DNA of 64,000 nt, from contig NZ_JBAJEY010000002.1 of assembly GCF_039822285.1 (NCBI RefSeq), forward strand, positions 124,001-188,000, given 5' to 3'. A program made the translations under genes and the position numbers. Every line of letters begins with the position of its first letter. Within the stretch, counting starts at the first letter, position 1. This DNA is from Thiofaba sp039822285 (lineage in GTDB: Bacteria; Pseudomonadota; Gammaproteobacteria; Halothiobacillales; Halothiobacillaceae). The notes below the pieces were generated by a model that did not search any database, was not told where the DNA came from, and worked only from the letters and a program-made list of their open reading frames with translations. Shown piece by piece: positions 52,458 through 61,970 of the stretch.

Positions 52458-52652
52458 ATGAACTGGACCGACATCGAGGACATCGCCATCGCGCTCGATG
52501 AGGCCCACCCGGAGGTCGATCCGCAGTGGGTGCGTTTTACCGACCTGCACGCCTGGGTGCTGGCCCTGCCGGGCTTCACCGGTGACCCGGAGAAATCCAA
52601 CGAGAAGATCCTCGAAGCAATCCAGATGGCCTGGATCGACGAGCGGGGCTGA
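52458..52652 (+). CDS. iscX: IscX, frataxin-like regulator of cluster assembly
   Basis: Acidic helical protein of 64 residues. In E. coli IscX binds IscS and iron and tunes cluster formation. The family pattern is clear: MNWTDIEDIAIALDE, DPQWVRFTDLHAWV, and the ending ILEAIQMAWIDE. It completes the operon one base after fdx. As its known partner is IscS, its presence suggests that an iscS gene survives elsewhere in the genome. Confidence 0.95.
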   Translation: MNWTDIEDIAIALDEAHPEVDPQWVRFTDLHAWVLALPGFTGDPEKSNEKILEAIQMAWIDERG

Positions 52653-52746
52653 GCGCCCACACTTGGGCCATCGCATGATCGTCTGCAACGCTCGCGCAAG
52701 GTGAAAACGCAGCATGCAGAGGCATCCTCCTTCGCCCTGCCGGGTT

Positions 52747-52814
52747 GTAGGAGGCCCGCCCTCGGGCCGACGCTTGCGCATGGTAGCTTGTCGCGGCGAG
52801 GGCGCCGCTCCTAC
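52747..52814. repeat. GTAGGAG...CTCCTAC palindromic repeat
   Basis: It starts GTAGGAGGCCCGCCCTCGGG, almost identical to the copy at 46318 for its first 23 bases, and ends GGGCGCCGCTCCTAC. The centre differs between the copies. It lies in the 286-base gap between iscX and the ndk promoter. Confidence 0.85.
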
Positions 52815-52864
52815 ACCGGGGGGAATCCAACAGGCTCATGGGATCGGGGCGCCCATACATTCCC

Positions 52865-52893
52865 TTTATCAGGCGAGTCAACCCGCATACAAT
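52865..52893 (+). promoter_or_regulatory. candidate sigma70 promoter of ndk
   Basis: TTTATC (52865-52870) and TACAAT (52888-52893) are spaced by exactly 17 bases and stand 45 bases before the ndk ATG. The -10 differs from consensus by one base. TTCCGGAG close to the start codon could serve as ribosome-binding site. Confidence 0.6.
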
Positions 52894-52938
52894 GGCGGGT
52901 TCAAGTTTCTTGACCATTCTTTCCGGAGTCCCTAGACC

Positions 52939-53364
52939 ATGGCCGTTGAACGCACCCTTTCCATCATCAAGCCCGATGCCGTCGCCAAGAACGTGATCGG
53001 CGCCATTTACAGCCGTTTCGAGAACGCTGGCCTCAAGATCGTCGCCGCCAAGATGATGCATCTGACCCGCGAGCAGGCTGAAGGCTTCTACGCCGTGCAC
53101 AAGGAGCGTCCCTTCTTCGGCGAGCTGGTCAGCTTCATGATCTCCGGCCCGGTCATGATCCAGGTGCTGGAGGGTGAGGATGCCGTCGCCAAGAACCGCG
53201 ACCTGATGGGCGCCACCGACCCGAAGAAGGCCGCCCCGGGCACCATCCGCGCCGACTTCGCCGACAGCATCGACGCCAACGCCGTGCACGGTTCCGACAG
53301 CCTGGAGAACGCGAAGATCGAGATCGACTTCTTCTTCAAGGCGAACGAAATCTGCCCGCGCTGA
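52939..53364 (+). CDS. ndk: nucleoside diphosphate kinase
   Basis: Balances nucleoside triphosphate pools by transferring phosphate through a histidine. The protein has 141 residues, the usual bacterial size. The active-site histidine lies in NAVHGSDS near residue 117, and the N-terminal ERTLSIIKPDAV is characteristic. It has its own promoter downstream of the isc operon and begins the ndk-rlmN-pilW-rodZ-ispG-hisS-yfgM-bamB-der block conserved in gammaproteobacteria. Confidence 0.97.
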   Translation: MAVERTLSIIKPDAVAKNVIGAIYSRFENAGLKIVAAKMMHLTREQAEGFYAVHKERPFFGELVSFMISGPVMIQVLEGEDAVAKNRDLMGATDPKKAAPGTIRADFADSIDANAVHGSDSLENAKIEIDFFFKANEICPR

Positions 53365-53387
53365 ACGCTGGACGATCCCTCGTGGGC

Positions 53388-54500
53388 ATGATCGCAAGCG
53401 GCGACAAGATCAACCTGCTCGGCCTGCCGAAGGGCAAGCTCGAACAGTTTTTCGTCGAGATGGGCGAGAAGCCCTTCCGCGCCGTGCAGGTGATGAAGTG
53501 GATTCACCAGCGCGGCGTGACGGACTTCGCCGCCATGAGCGATCTGTCCAAGGCCCTGCGCGAGAAGCTCGCGCAGGTCGCCGAAATCCGCATTCCTGAG
53601 GTGCAGCACGAGCAGCGATCCCGCGACGGGACGATCAAGTGGGTGCTGCGCCTCGATTCAGGCAACAGCGTGGAGATGGTCTACATCCCCGAACGGGAGC
53701 GGGCCACGCTGTGTGTCTCCTCCCAGGTCGGCTGCGCGCTGGCCTGCACCTTCTGCTCCACCGGGCGGCAGGGCTTCAACCGCAACATGAGCGCGGCCGA
53801 GATCGTCGCCCAGCTGTGGATGGCCGAGCACCGGCTGGTGGACACCCTGCTGCCTTCCGAGCGCAAGATCAGCAACATCGTATTCATGGGCATGGGCGAA
53901 CCCCTGCTCAACTTCGAGGCGGTGGTCGATGCCGCCGAGATCATGATGGAGGACAACGCCTTCGGCCTGTCCAAACGCCGGGTGACGGTCAGCACCTCCG
54001 GCGTGGTGCCGGCCATGGCGCGCCTGCAGGAGCGAGTGGACGTCTCGCTCGCCGTCTCCCTGCACGCGCCGAACGATGCCCTGCGCGACGTGCTGGTGCC
54101 GCTCAACCAGAAGTATCCACTCAAGGAGCTGATGGCCGCCTGCGATGCCTACGCGCCGAATGCCCCCACCGGCAGCATCACCTACGAATACGTGATGCTT
54201 CATGACGTGAACGACACCGACCGGCACGCCGAGGAGCTGATCGAGCTGTTGCGCGGCCGCCCGGCCAAGGTCAACCTGATCCCGTTCAACCCGTTCCCGC
54301 AGTCCGGCTACCAGCGTTCGAGCAACGAGCGCATCGACCGCTTCATGCGCCGCCTGGAGGCCGCCAACATCACCACCATCCCGCGCCGCACGCGCGGAGA
54401 TGACATCGACGCCGCCTGCGGCCAGCTGGTCGGCGAGGTGGAGGACCGCGCCCGCCGTGCCGAACGGCTGGAGCGCATGGCGCTGAGGCCCGCGTCCTGA
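53388..54500 (+). CDS. rlmN: dual-specificity 23S rRNA/tRNA adenine-C2 methyltransferase RlmN
   Basis: Radical SAM enzyme methylating C2 of A2503 in 23S rRNA and A37 of some tRNAs. The protein has about 370 residues. The [4Fe-4S] motif CALACTFC (CxxxCxxC) lies near 114-121, followed by FMGMGEPLLN. The methyl-carrying cysteine in AACGQL near 347 is present. A GTG two codons upstream is an equally possible start. The stop shares a base with the pilW start (TGATG). Confidence 0.96.
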   Translation: MIASGDKINLLGLPKGKLEQFFVEMGEKPFRAVQVMKWIHQRGVTDFAAMSDLSKALREKLAQVAEIRIPEVQHEQRSRDGTIKWVLRLDSGNSVEMVYIPERERATLCVSSQVGCALACTFCSTGRQGFNRNMSAAEIVAQLWMAEHRLVDTLLPSERKISNIVFMGMGEPLLNFEAVVDAAEIMMEDNAFGLSKRRVTVSTSGVVPAMARLQERVDVSLAVSLHAPNDALRDVLVPLNQKYPLKELMAACDAYAPNAPTGSITYEYVMLHDVNDTDRHAEELIELLRGRPAKVNLIPFNPFPQSGYQRSSNERIDRFMRRLEAANITTIPRRTRGDDIDAACGQLVGEVEDRARRAERLERMALRPAS

Positions 54501-55258
54501 TGGCCCGCCCAGCCTGGCTCGCCGCCCCCCTCCTCGTGGCCGTGCTGACGGGCTGCAGCTCCAGCCCTGCGCGGGACGAGCCCCCGTCCGACAACGCCCG
54601 CGCGGCACAGATCAACGTCCAGCTGGGGCTGGGCTACCTGCAGCGCGGGCAGAAGCAGGCCGCCGCGGAGAAACTCGCCCGCGCACTGGAGCAGGACCCG
54701 AAATCGGCCCTGGTGCAACACGCCAATGCCCTGCTGCAGGACGTCCTGGGCGAGACGGAGGCCGCCGACCGCCACTTCCGCCGCGCCATCGAGCTTGACC
54801 CGAAGGACTCCGAGGCGCGCAACAACTACGGCGCCTTCCTCTGCCGCCTCAAGCACACCGACGAGGGGGTGGCGATGCTCGAACAGGCGCTTGGCAACCC
54901 GCTCTACGCCACCCCCGAATTCGCCTGGTCAAACATCGGCCAGTGTCGCCGTCAGGCCGGCCAGCTGACCGAGGCCGAGACGGCGCTGCGCAAGGCGGTG
55001 CAGCTCAACCCCCGTCTGGCCTCGGCCTGGCTCCAGCTCGCACAGACCCAGTTCGAACGTGGCGAGGCCATGCAGGCGCGGGAGAGCCTCAAGCGCTACC
55101 ACGACCTGGCCCCGCAGGACCCCGCGAGCCTGCTGCTCGGGGCGCGCATCGAACAGGCGCTGGGACAGCGCCAGGCGCAGGCGCATTACGAGCTGCTCCT
55201 GCGCGGCAAGTTTCCTGATTCCGACGAGGCCCGTCGCCTCGGGGAGATGCCAAGGTGA
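54500..55258 (+). CDS. pilW: type IV pilus stability lipoprotein PilW (PilF)
   Basis: Outer-membrane lipoprotein of 252 residues that acts as pilotin for the PilQ secretin. The signal peptide ends in the lipobox LTGC with C19 as lipidation site. Several TPR repeats follow (about 38-235), with the FAWSNIGQCRRQAG segment typical of PilF/PilW. It overlaps rlmN by one base and rodZ by 4. With pilT and the two pilU-type genes it indicates a working type IV pilus encoded mainly outside the window. Confidence 0.94.
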   Translation: MARPAWLAAPLLVAVLTGCSSSPARDEPPSDNARAAQINVQLGLGYLQRGQKQAAAEKLARALEQDPKSALVQHANALLQDVLGETEAADRHFRRAIELDPKDSEARNNYGAFLCRLKHTDEGVAMLEQALGNPLYATPEFAWSNIGQCRRQAGQLTEAETALRKAVQLNPRLASAWLQLAQTQFERGEAMQARESLKRYHDLAPQDPASLLLGARIEQALGQRQAQAHYELLLRGKFPDSDEARRLGEMPR

Positions 55259-56139
55259 GTTCATCGACCATGGATGATGCTGCAACGGGGCTGGGCGAAC
55301 ACGCCGGGCTGGGGGAGATGCTGCGCAAGGCCCGCGAGGCACAAGGACTCACGCCGGCCGCACTGGCGCGCCAGCTGAACCTGGATGTCCGCCTGATCGA
55401 GGCGCTGGAGGCCGAGAACCTTGCCGCCCTGCCCGCCCCGGTCTACGTGCGGGGCTACCTGCGCCGGCTGGCGCTCAATCTTGCGCTCGATGAGGGCGCC
55501 CTGCTGCGGGCCCATCAGCGCCTGGTCGGCACGACCGAACCGGCGCCCCTGCGCAGCACCCCGCCGATCGAAACGATGAAGTCCCCCCCCGAGGGCGGGC
55601 GACGCTGGCCGTGGCTCGCGGGCGGGCTCATCCTGGGGGTGGTGGCCTTGGGGTTTTATGGTGCGTCGCTCTTGCCCAACACCTGGATTGAATCGATTTC
55701 CGAGCCCACACCCAGCGTGACGGGGCTGCCCCCCGCGCCAGCCACCACCACGCTGCCGGTGGCGCCCGCCATCCCGCTCGCCATCGAGCCGCCCCCGCCG
55801 CCGGCCGCAAGCGCTGAAGCAACGCCCGCCCCCGTGGTCGGAGAGGTCTCAGCCCCCACCCCGACCCCGCCAGTGGCTGAACCTACACCGACCCTCGGCC
55901 TGGAGCTGCGTGCCGACAAGACCGAGAGCTGGGTCCAGGTCAAGGACGCCGCAGGTAAGGTGCTGTTCGAGGGCGTACTCAAGCCGGGCAGCACCCGCCA
56001 GCTCGATGGCGCTCGGCCCTTCCAGGTCGTGATCGGGCGGGCGGAGGCGGTGACCCTCAGCCTCGATGGCAAGCCGGTCGATCTGGCGCCGTATGGGCGG
56101 CCGAATGGCAAGGCCTTCATCGCCCGGCTCGGAGGCTGA
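55255..56139 (+). CDS. rodZ: cell-shape protein RodZ
   Basis: Bitopic inner-membrane protein of 294 residues linking MreB to the elongation machinery. A cytoplasmic helix-turn-helix (about 18-85, LRKAREAQGLTPAALARQL) is followed by a linker, a membrane segment near 121-142, a proline/threonine-rich periplasmic stretch (about 150-215), and the C-terminal DUF4115 beta domain (about 218-294, SWVQVKDAAGKVLFEG). The GTG start overlaps the pilW stop by 4 bases; an ATG five codons later is also possible. ispG follows after 3 bases. Confidence 0.95.
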   Translation: MSSSTMDDAATGLGEHAGLGEMLRKAREAQGLTPAALARQLNLDVRLIEALEAENLAALPAPVYVRGYLRRLALNLALDEGALLRAHQRLVGTTEPAPLRSTPPIETMKSPPEGGRRWPWLAGGLILGVVALGFYGASLLPNTWIESISEPTPSVTGLPPAPATTTLPVAPAIPLAIEPPPPPAASAEATPAPVVGEVSAPTPTPPVAEPTPTLGLELRADKTESWVQVKDAAGKVLFEGVLKPGSTRQLDGARPFQVVIGRAEAVTLSLDGKPVDLAPYGRPNGKAFIARLGG

Positions 56140-56142
56140 TCC

Positions 56143-57246
56143 ATGCAGTTCACCCACGTGATCCCGCGGCGCAAATCACGCCAGATCATGGTCGGCAAGG
56201 TACCGGTCGGCGGCGATGCCCCGATCAGCGTGCAGAGCATGACCAATACCGAGACCTGCGATGTCGCCGCCACGGTCGCGCAGATCCTGGCGCTCAAGCA
56301 GGCCGGGGCCGACATCGTGCGTGTCTCGGTACCGAGCCTTACGGCCGCCGAGGCCTTTGGCGAGATCAAGCGGCGGGTCGGCTGCTTTCCGCTGATCGCC
56401 GACATCCATTTCGACCACCGCATCGCCCTGCGGGTGGCCGAGCTCGGGGTGGACTGCCTGCGCATCAACCCGGGCAACATCGGCCGTGAGGATCGGGTGC
56501 GGGCGGTGGTCGAGGCCGCGCGTGACAAGGGCATCCCCATCCGCATCGGGGTCAACGCGGGCTCCTTGGAGAAGGACCTGCAGGAGAAGTACGGCGAGCC
56601 CACGCCCGAGGCCCTGGTCGAGTCCGCCCTGCGCCACGTCGAGATCCTCGAACGGCTGAACTTCCCGGACTTCAAGGTCAGCCTCAAGGCCTCGGACGTC
56701 TTTCTTACCGTGGAGGCCTACCGCCTGCTCGCCAAACAGATCGAGCAGCCGCTGCACCTCGGGATCACCGAGGCCGGTGGCGCGCGCGCCGGGGCGGTGA
56801 AGTCCGCCATTGGCCTAGGCCTTTTGCTCGCCGAGGGGATCGGCGACACCCTGCGCGTGTCGCTCGCCGCCGACCCGGTGGAGGAGATCAAGGTCGGCTG
56901 GGATATCCTCAAGAGCCTGCACCTACGCTCGCGCGGGATCAACCTGATCGCCTGTCCCTCCTGCTCGCGCCAGCAGTTCGACGTGATCAAGACCGTCAAC
57001 CTGCTGGAGCAGCGGCTGGAGGACATCGACACCCCGCTCGATGTGGCAGTGATCGGCTGCGTGGTCAACGGCCCGGGCGAGGCGCGCGAGGTGGCCGTGG
57101 GGCTCACCGGCGGCAAGCCCAACCTGCTCTACATCGACGGCATACCGCACCACAAGGTCGAGAACGAACACCTGGTGGACGAGCTCGAGCGCACCATCCG
57201 CGCCAAGGTGGCGGAGAAACAGGCCAAGGACGCCGCTGAACATTGA
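56143..57246 (+). CDS. ispG: 4-hydroxy-3-methylbut-2-enyl diphosphate synthase IspG
   Basis: [4Fe-4S] enzyme of the MEP isoprenoid pathway, converting methylerythritol cyclodiphosphate to HMBPP. The protein has 367 residues. The N-terminal TIM barrel carries VQSMTNT and INPGNIG; the C-terminal cluster domain has the ligands in CPSCSR near 271-276 and GCVVNGPGEA near 306-315. It follows rodZ by 3 bases. A perfect palindromic repeat starts 4 bases after its stop. Confidence 0.97.
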   Translation: MQFTHVIPRRKSRQIMVGKVPVGGDAPISVQSMTNTETCDVAATVAQILALKQAGADIVRVSVPSLTAAEAFGEIKRRVGCFPLIADIHFDHRIALRVAELGVDCLRINPGNIGREDRVRAVVEAARDKGIPIRIGVNAGSLEKDLQEKYGEPTPEALVESALRHVEILERLNFPDFKVSLKASDVFLTVEAYRLLAKQIEQPLHLGITEAGGARAGAVKSAIGLGLLLAEGIGDTLRVSLAADPVEEIKVGWDILKSLHLRSRGINLIACPSCSRQQFDVIKTVNLLEQRLEDIDTPLDVAVIGCVVNGPGEAREVAVGLTGGKPNLLYIDGIPHHKVENEHLVDELERTIRAKVAEKQAKDAAEH

Positions 57247-57250
57247 CATG

Positions 57251-57302
57251 GTAGGAGCGGCGCCTCGCCGCGACGCGTATCGCGGCGAGGCGCCGCTCCT
57301 AC
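57251..57302. repeat. perfect 23-bp-stem GTAGGAG palindrome between ispG and hisS
   Basis: The arm 57251-57273 (starting GTAGGAGCGGCGCCTCGC) is fully complementary to 57280-57302 (ending GGCGCCGCTCCTAC), with the 6-base loop CGCGTA. It is the most regular member of the family in the window and fills almost the whole 70-base gap between two co-directional essential genes. Confidence 0.93.
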
Positions 57303-57316
57303 AAGGCACAACGACC

Positions 57317-58600
<1,284 letters not shown>

Positions 58601-58608
58601 TGGGGCAC

Positions 58609-58710
58609 GTCCCCTCCCCCCTGGTGGGGGAGGGTTAGGGAGAGGGGGCTAAGTCTCAACGGGCCATCACCCTCTCCCCCAGCTCCTCCCCATCGAGGGG
58701 GAGGGGAGAA
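58609..58710. repeat. inverted pair of CCCTCCCCC repeats
   Basis: A forward copy (58609-58650: CCCCTCCCCC, GGGGGAGGG, then TTAGGGAGAGGGGG) and an inverted copy (58668-58710: CACCCTCTCCCCC, then CCTCCCC and GGGGGAGGGG) face each other with 17 bases between, so the whole can fold as one long hairpin as well as two small ones. This doublet fills the 151-base gap between hisS and yfgM. Confidence 0.85.
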
Positions 58711-58751
58711 GCAAAAATTCAGACCGTACTTGAGTTGCAGGAGTAAGGCCC

Positions 58752-59408
58752 GTGGCCGTTGACATCCACGAAGAAGAACAGGTCGAGGCGCTCAAGCGCT
58801 GGTGGCGCGAGAACGGCAAGGCGGTCATCGCCGGCCTGCTGCTGGCGGTGGCCCTCGTCCTTGGCTGGCAGTGGTGGCAGGCACGCCAGGAGGCGCGCGC
58901 CCACCTGGCCGGCCAGGTCTATGCCGAACTCCTGGCCAAGCTGGACCAGGCCCCGGCCGAGGCCCGCCCCGCTGCCGAACGCCTGCTGAACGAATTTGCC
59001 GGTAGCACCTATGCCGACCTGGCCGGCCTCGCGCTCGCGCGCATCGAGGTCGAGGGCGGCCAAGCGGATGCGGCACGCGCCCGCCTGCAGCACCTGACCG
59101 CCCATGCGCGGGACGAGTCGGTGCGCACCCTCGCCAGCCTGCGCCTCGCGCGCCTGGAGTGGGGGGAGGGCCATGCCGAGGCGGCCCTGCGGCAGCTCGA
59201 AGGCAAGCTGCCGGACGCCTTCCGCGCCGAGGCCGACACCCTGCGCGGCGACGTGCTGGTGTCCCTGGGCCGGCTTGAGGAGGCGCGCAAGGCCTATGAC
59301 GCCGCGCTGGCCCAGGCCACCCTGCAGGGGCAAGAGACCGGCCTGATCCGAATCAAGCGTGATGATCTGGGAGGGTCCACCGATGGCGCGGCTGTCCAAA
59401 CGAACTGA
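58752..59408 (+). CDS. yfgM: YfgM, SecYEG-associated TPR protein
   Basis: Bitopic membrane protein of 218 residues: cytoplasmic N-terminus starting with the family's VDIHEEEQVEALKRWW, one membrane helix near 24-40, and a periplasmic TPR-like domain (about 50-200). In E. coli YfgM contacts the SecYEG translocon and the chaperone PpiD. The start is GTG, matching the family N-terminus. It precedes bamB and overlaps it by 26 bases, as in related genomes where the two are co-expressed. Confidence 0.94.
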   Translation: MAVDIHEEEQVEALKRWWRENGKAVIAGLLLAVALVLGWQWWQARQEARAHLAGQVYAELLAKLDQAPAEARPAAERLLNEFAGSTYADLAGLALARIEVEGGQADAARARLQHLTAHARDESVRTLASLRLARLEWGEGHAEAALRQLEGKLPDAFRAEADTLRGDVLVSLGRLEEARKAYDAALAQATLQGQETGLIRIKRDDLGGSTDGAAVQTN

Positions 59409-60564
59409 ATGGCTGTCCATGGGGCTCCTCGCCCTCGCCCTCGCGGTCGCCTTGGGCGGCTGCAGCGGCAAGCGTGACCATGTCGAACCGCCCACCAAGC
59501 TGGCCGATATCCAGTCCAGCTTCACCCCACGTGAGGTCTGGTCCGCCTCGGCCGGCAGCGCGGATGGCAGCGGGCTGCTCAGCCTGGCTCCGTTCGTCGC
59601 CGAAGGCCTGGTGGTCGCGGTGGACGTGCGCGGCCAGGTGAGCGCCTTCGACGCTACCAGCGGCACCCTGCGCTGGCGGCGGGAGGTCGGCTTCGCCGTC
59701 AGCGGCGGCGTGGGCGGCGGCATGGGTCTGGTGCTTGTCAGCGGCCGCAAGGGCGAACTGGCGGCCCTGGAGCTCGCCACCGGCGAGCCGCGCTGGCGCG
59801 TGGAGACCGGCAGCCTGGCCTATGCCCCGGCGGTAGCCGGTGCGGGTCGCGTCGCCCTGCGTGGCCTGGATGGCCGCCTGCTGGTGCTCGACGCGGCGAA
59901 TGGCGAACGCCTGTGGGCAGACACCCGCCCCGTGCCGCCGCTCTCCCTCCAGGGCACCAGCCGCCCGCTGCTGCTCGAGGATGCGGTGATCGCAGGCTTC
60001 GACAACGGCGAGCTGAGCGCCTATGCCCTGGCCAACGGACGCAAGCTGTTTACCCTCAACGTCGCCCTGCCCAAGGGCCGCTCCGAGGTCGAGCGCATGG
60101 TGGACGTGGACAGCACCCCGCTGCTCGACCGCGGCGTGCTCTATGCCCTGGCCTATCAGGGCCGTCTGGTGGCGATCGATGCGGCCACCGCCCAGACCCT
60201 CTGGGCGCGCGAGCTGTCCGGCTTCAGCGACCTGGCACAGGACCGCGGTGCGCTGTACCTGACCGACGCGCGTGGCGCGGTGATGGCCGTCGACAAGCGC
60301 AGCGGCAAGTCGCTGTGGACCCAGGATGCCCTGCTGCACCGCGGCGTGACCGGCCCGACCGTGGTGGACGGCATGGTCGTGGTGGGGGACCGCGAGGGCT
60401 ACCTGCACTGGCTGTCAGCCGAAGACGGCCGCCTGCTGGCCCGCCTGCGCCCGGTCAGCAGCGCGCTGACCGCTGCACCGCGCACCGACGGCGAGCGCCT
60501 GTACGTGCAGGGGCGCGATGGACGGCTGGTTGCCGTGAGCGCCCGCGCCCCCACCTCGCCTTGA
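59383..60564 (+). CDS. bamB: outer-membrane assembly lipoprotein BamB
   Basis: Beta-propeller lipoprotein of the BAM complex that inserts outer-membrane proteins, 393 residues. The lipobox LGGC has C27 as lipidation site, and eight PQQ-like blade repeats follow (for example SAFDATSGTLRW and VAIDAATAQTLW). The ATG at 59383 has GGGAGG 8 bases upstream, which decides it over an in-frame ATG 24 bases earlier. The gene starts 26 bases inside yfgM. Confidence 0.96.
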   Translation: MARLSKRTEWLSMGLLALALAVALGGCSGKRDHVEPPTKLADIQSSFTPREVWSASAGSADGSGLLSLAPFVAEGLVVAVDVRGQVSAFDATSGTLRWRREVGFAVSGGVGGGMGLVLVSGRKGELAALELATGEPRWRVETGSLAYAPAVAGAGRVALRGLDGRLLVLDAANGERLWADTRPVPPLSLQGTSRPLLLEDAVIAGFDNGELSAYALANGRKLFTLNVALPKGRSEVERMVDVDSTPLLDRGVLYALAYQGRLVAIDAATAQTLWARELSGFSDLAQDRGALYLTDARGAVMAVDKRSGKSLWTQDALLHRGVTGPTVVDGMVVVGDREGYLHWLSAEDGRLLARLRPVSSALTAAPRTDGERLYVQGRDGRLVAVSARAPTSP

Positions 60565-60588
60565 GGCCTTCCTGCGCGCTGAATCATC

Positions 60589-61902
60589 GTGTCGAGGTCG
60601 CACCTGTTGGCCCCCTGGGCGTTGCCGCTCTGGGGGCTTCTGCTTTTGGCCCTGCTCGCCTGGCTTGTGCCGCGCCAGACCGGCAAGCTCGCGGAGCAGG
60701 CCCTGCCCGGCGTGCTGGCCGAACTGTCCCGCAGTCTGCAGGCGCAGGCAACGCTCGAAGCCTATGCGCGGGGCTGGCGGGATGCCCGGGCGAAGATCCT
60801 GCTCACGCACGCGGGGCTGCGCGATCCGATCCCCCTCGAGGTGAACCTGCGCCACGGCCCCTGGCTGGGCGAGGGTGGCTTCGGCTGGCTCTCGGCCCGC
60901 ATTCCCTGGCCGGAGCAGGGCGGGATCGTGCCCTTCCCCCCGGGCGAGCGGCTCGAGCTGCGCCTTAAAATCGACCTGCTCGGCCGCACCCGGCTGTGCC
61001 TCTGGCGCCTGACAGGCAAGACCCCCGACAAGCTGGGCGAGGTGCGGATCGAAATCAACGCCGTTCCGGACGGCGCTGGGTCACCGCAAGGGGGCCCCCT
61101 CAGGGCGGAATCCATGGATGGACTCCGCCGCGATCTGGTGAGCCTGATCGGCGAGACCCGCCTGCCCGGCCTGCTGCTGACCACGCGCGCAGGTGAGCTC
61201 CGCCTGGCCGAGGTGGACCTGCGGCTGAGGCTGGAAAGGCAGGAGGATGGGCTGGCCGGCGTCGTCGGGCTCGATGCCCGGCGCGCGGCCTTCGGGCGAG
61301 GCGAGGGGGCCTGGCTGATCGAGCAGCCCTGGCTGGACCTGACCCTGGACAGCCAGGACCGTCTGGAACTGCGTTGGACCAGCGTGCGGGGCGGCCAAGT
61401 CTTGGGCAGGCTCGATGGGGCCATGCGCTGGCGGGATGTGGACTGGACTGCCCTGCGCGCGAGCCTCGATCGGCGCGCCCTGCGCCTGAACGACCCGCCG
61501 CGCCTGCGTCGTCAGCTGGACCGCCTCGGCCTCGCGCTGGGGGAGGGGGAGATCGTGCTGGAACGCCTCACCCTCGAGCAACCCTCCGGCCGGCTCGATC
61601 TCGAGGGCCTGCTGCGCGGCCGCGATGCCCCGACCGGCCTGCGCCGCCTGCACCTGGACCTGCGCCTCGGTCTGGCGCGCCCCGTGGCCGTGCAACTGCT
61701 TTGCGCCAGCCGCTGGGTACAGGATACGGCGGGGGCGGAGCGCCTCTTGTCCGCCCTCGAGGAACAGCACATCCTGGTGGACGATGGCACCATGCTGCGC
61801 GGCGCCCTCACCCTGTGGGACGGTGCCCTGACCCTCTCGGGCCGCCCAATGGTGCTGGAGGAGGTGCTGGGCGCACCATTGAATTCCGACGGCATGGACT
61901 GA
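60589..61902 (+). CDS. DUF945/YdgA-like periplasmic protein
   Basis: Protein of 437 residues with one N-terminal membrane segment (about 12-29) and a long domain expected in the periplasm. The pattern ARGWRDARAK near 60 followed by NLRHGPWLG near 86 resembles the YxRGxxxS...HGP signature of the YdgA (DUF945) family, whose role is unknown. The assignment is moderate because overall similarity is judged by eye. It starts with GTG 24 bases after bamB and precedes der by 68 bases, an insertion in a spot where bamB and der are normally adjacent. Confidence 0.7.
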   Translation: MSRSHLLAPWALPLWGLLLLALLAWLVPRQTGKLAEQALPGVLAELSRSLQAQATLEAYARGWRDARAKILLTHAGLRDPIPLEVNLRHGPWLGEGGFGWLSARIPWPEQGGIVPFPPGERLELRLKIDLLGRTRLCLWRLTGKTPDKLGEVRIEINAVPDGAGSPQGGPLRAESMDGLRRDLVSLIGETRLPGLLLTTRAGELRLAEVDLRLRLERQEDGLAGVVGLDARRAAFGRGEGAWLIEQPWLDLTLDSQDRLELRWTSVRGGQVLGRLDGAMRWRDVDWTALRASLDRRALRLNDPPRLRRQLDRLGLALGEGEIVLERLTLEQPSGRLDLEGLLRGRDAPTGLRRLHLDLRLGLARPVAVQLLCASRWVQDTAGAERLLSALEEQHILVDDGTMLRGALTLWDGALTLSGRPMVLEEVLGAPLNSDGMD

Positions 61903-61970
61903 ACATTCATGCCGCATAATCCACAACATGGCGCCGGACATCTCCCGGCGCGTACCGAGCGAATCCACGC

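Noticed and set aside
57248..57316. N-terminal extension of hisS
   Set aside because: The 23 extra residues are translated from the GTAGGAG palindrome; homologues begin at MSKHIQSIRGMHD.
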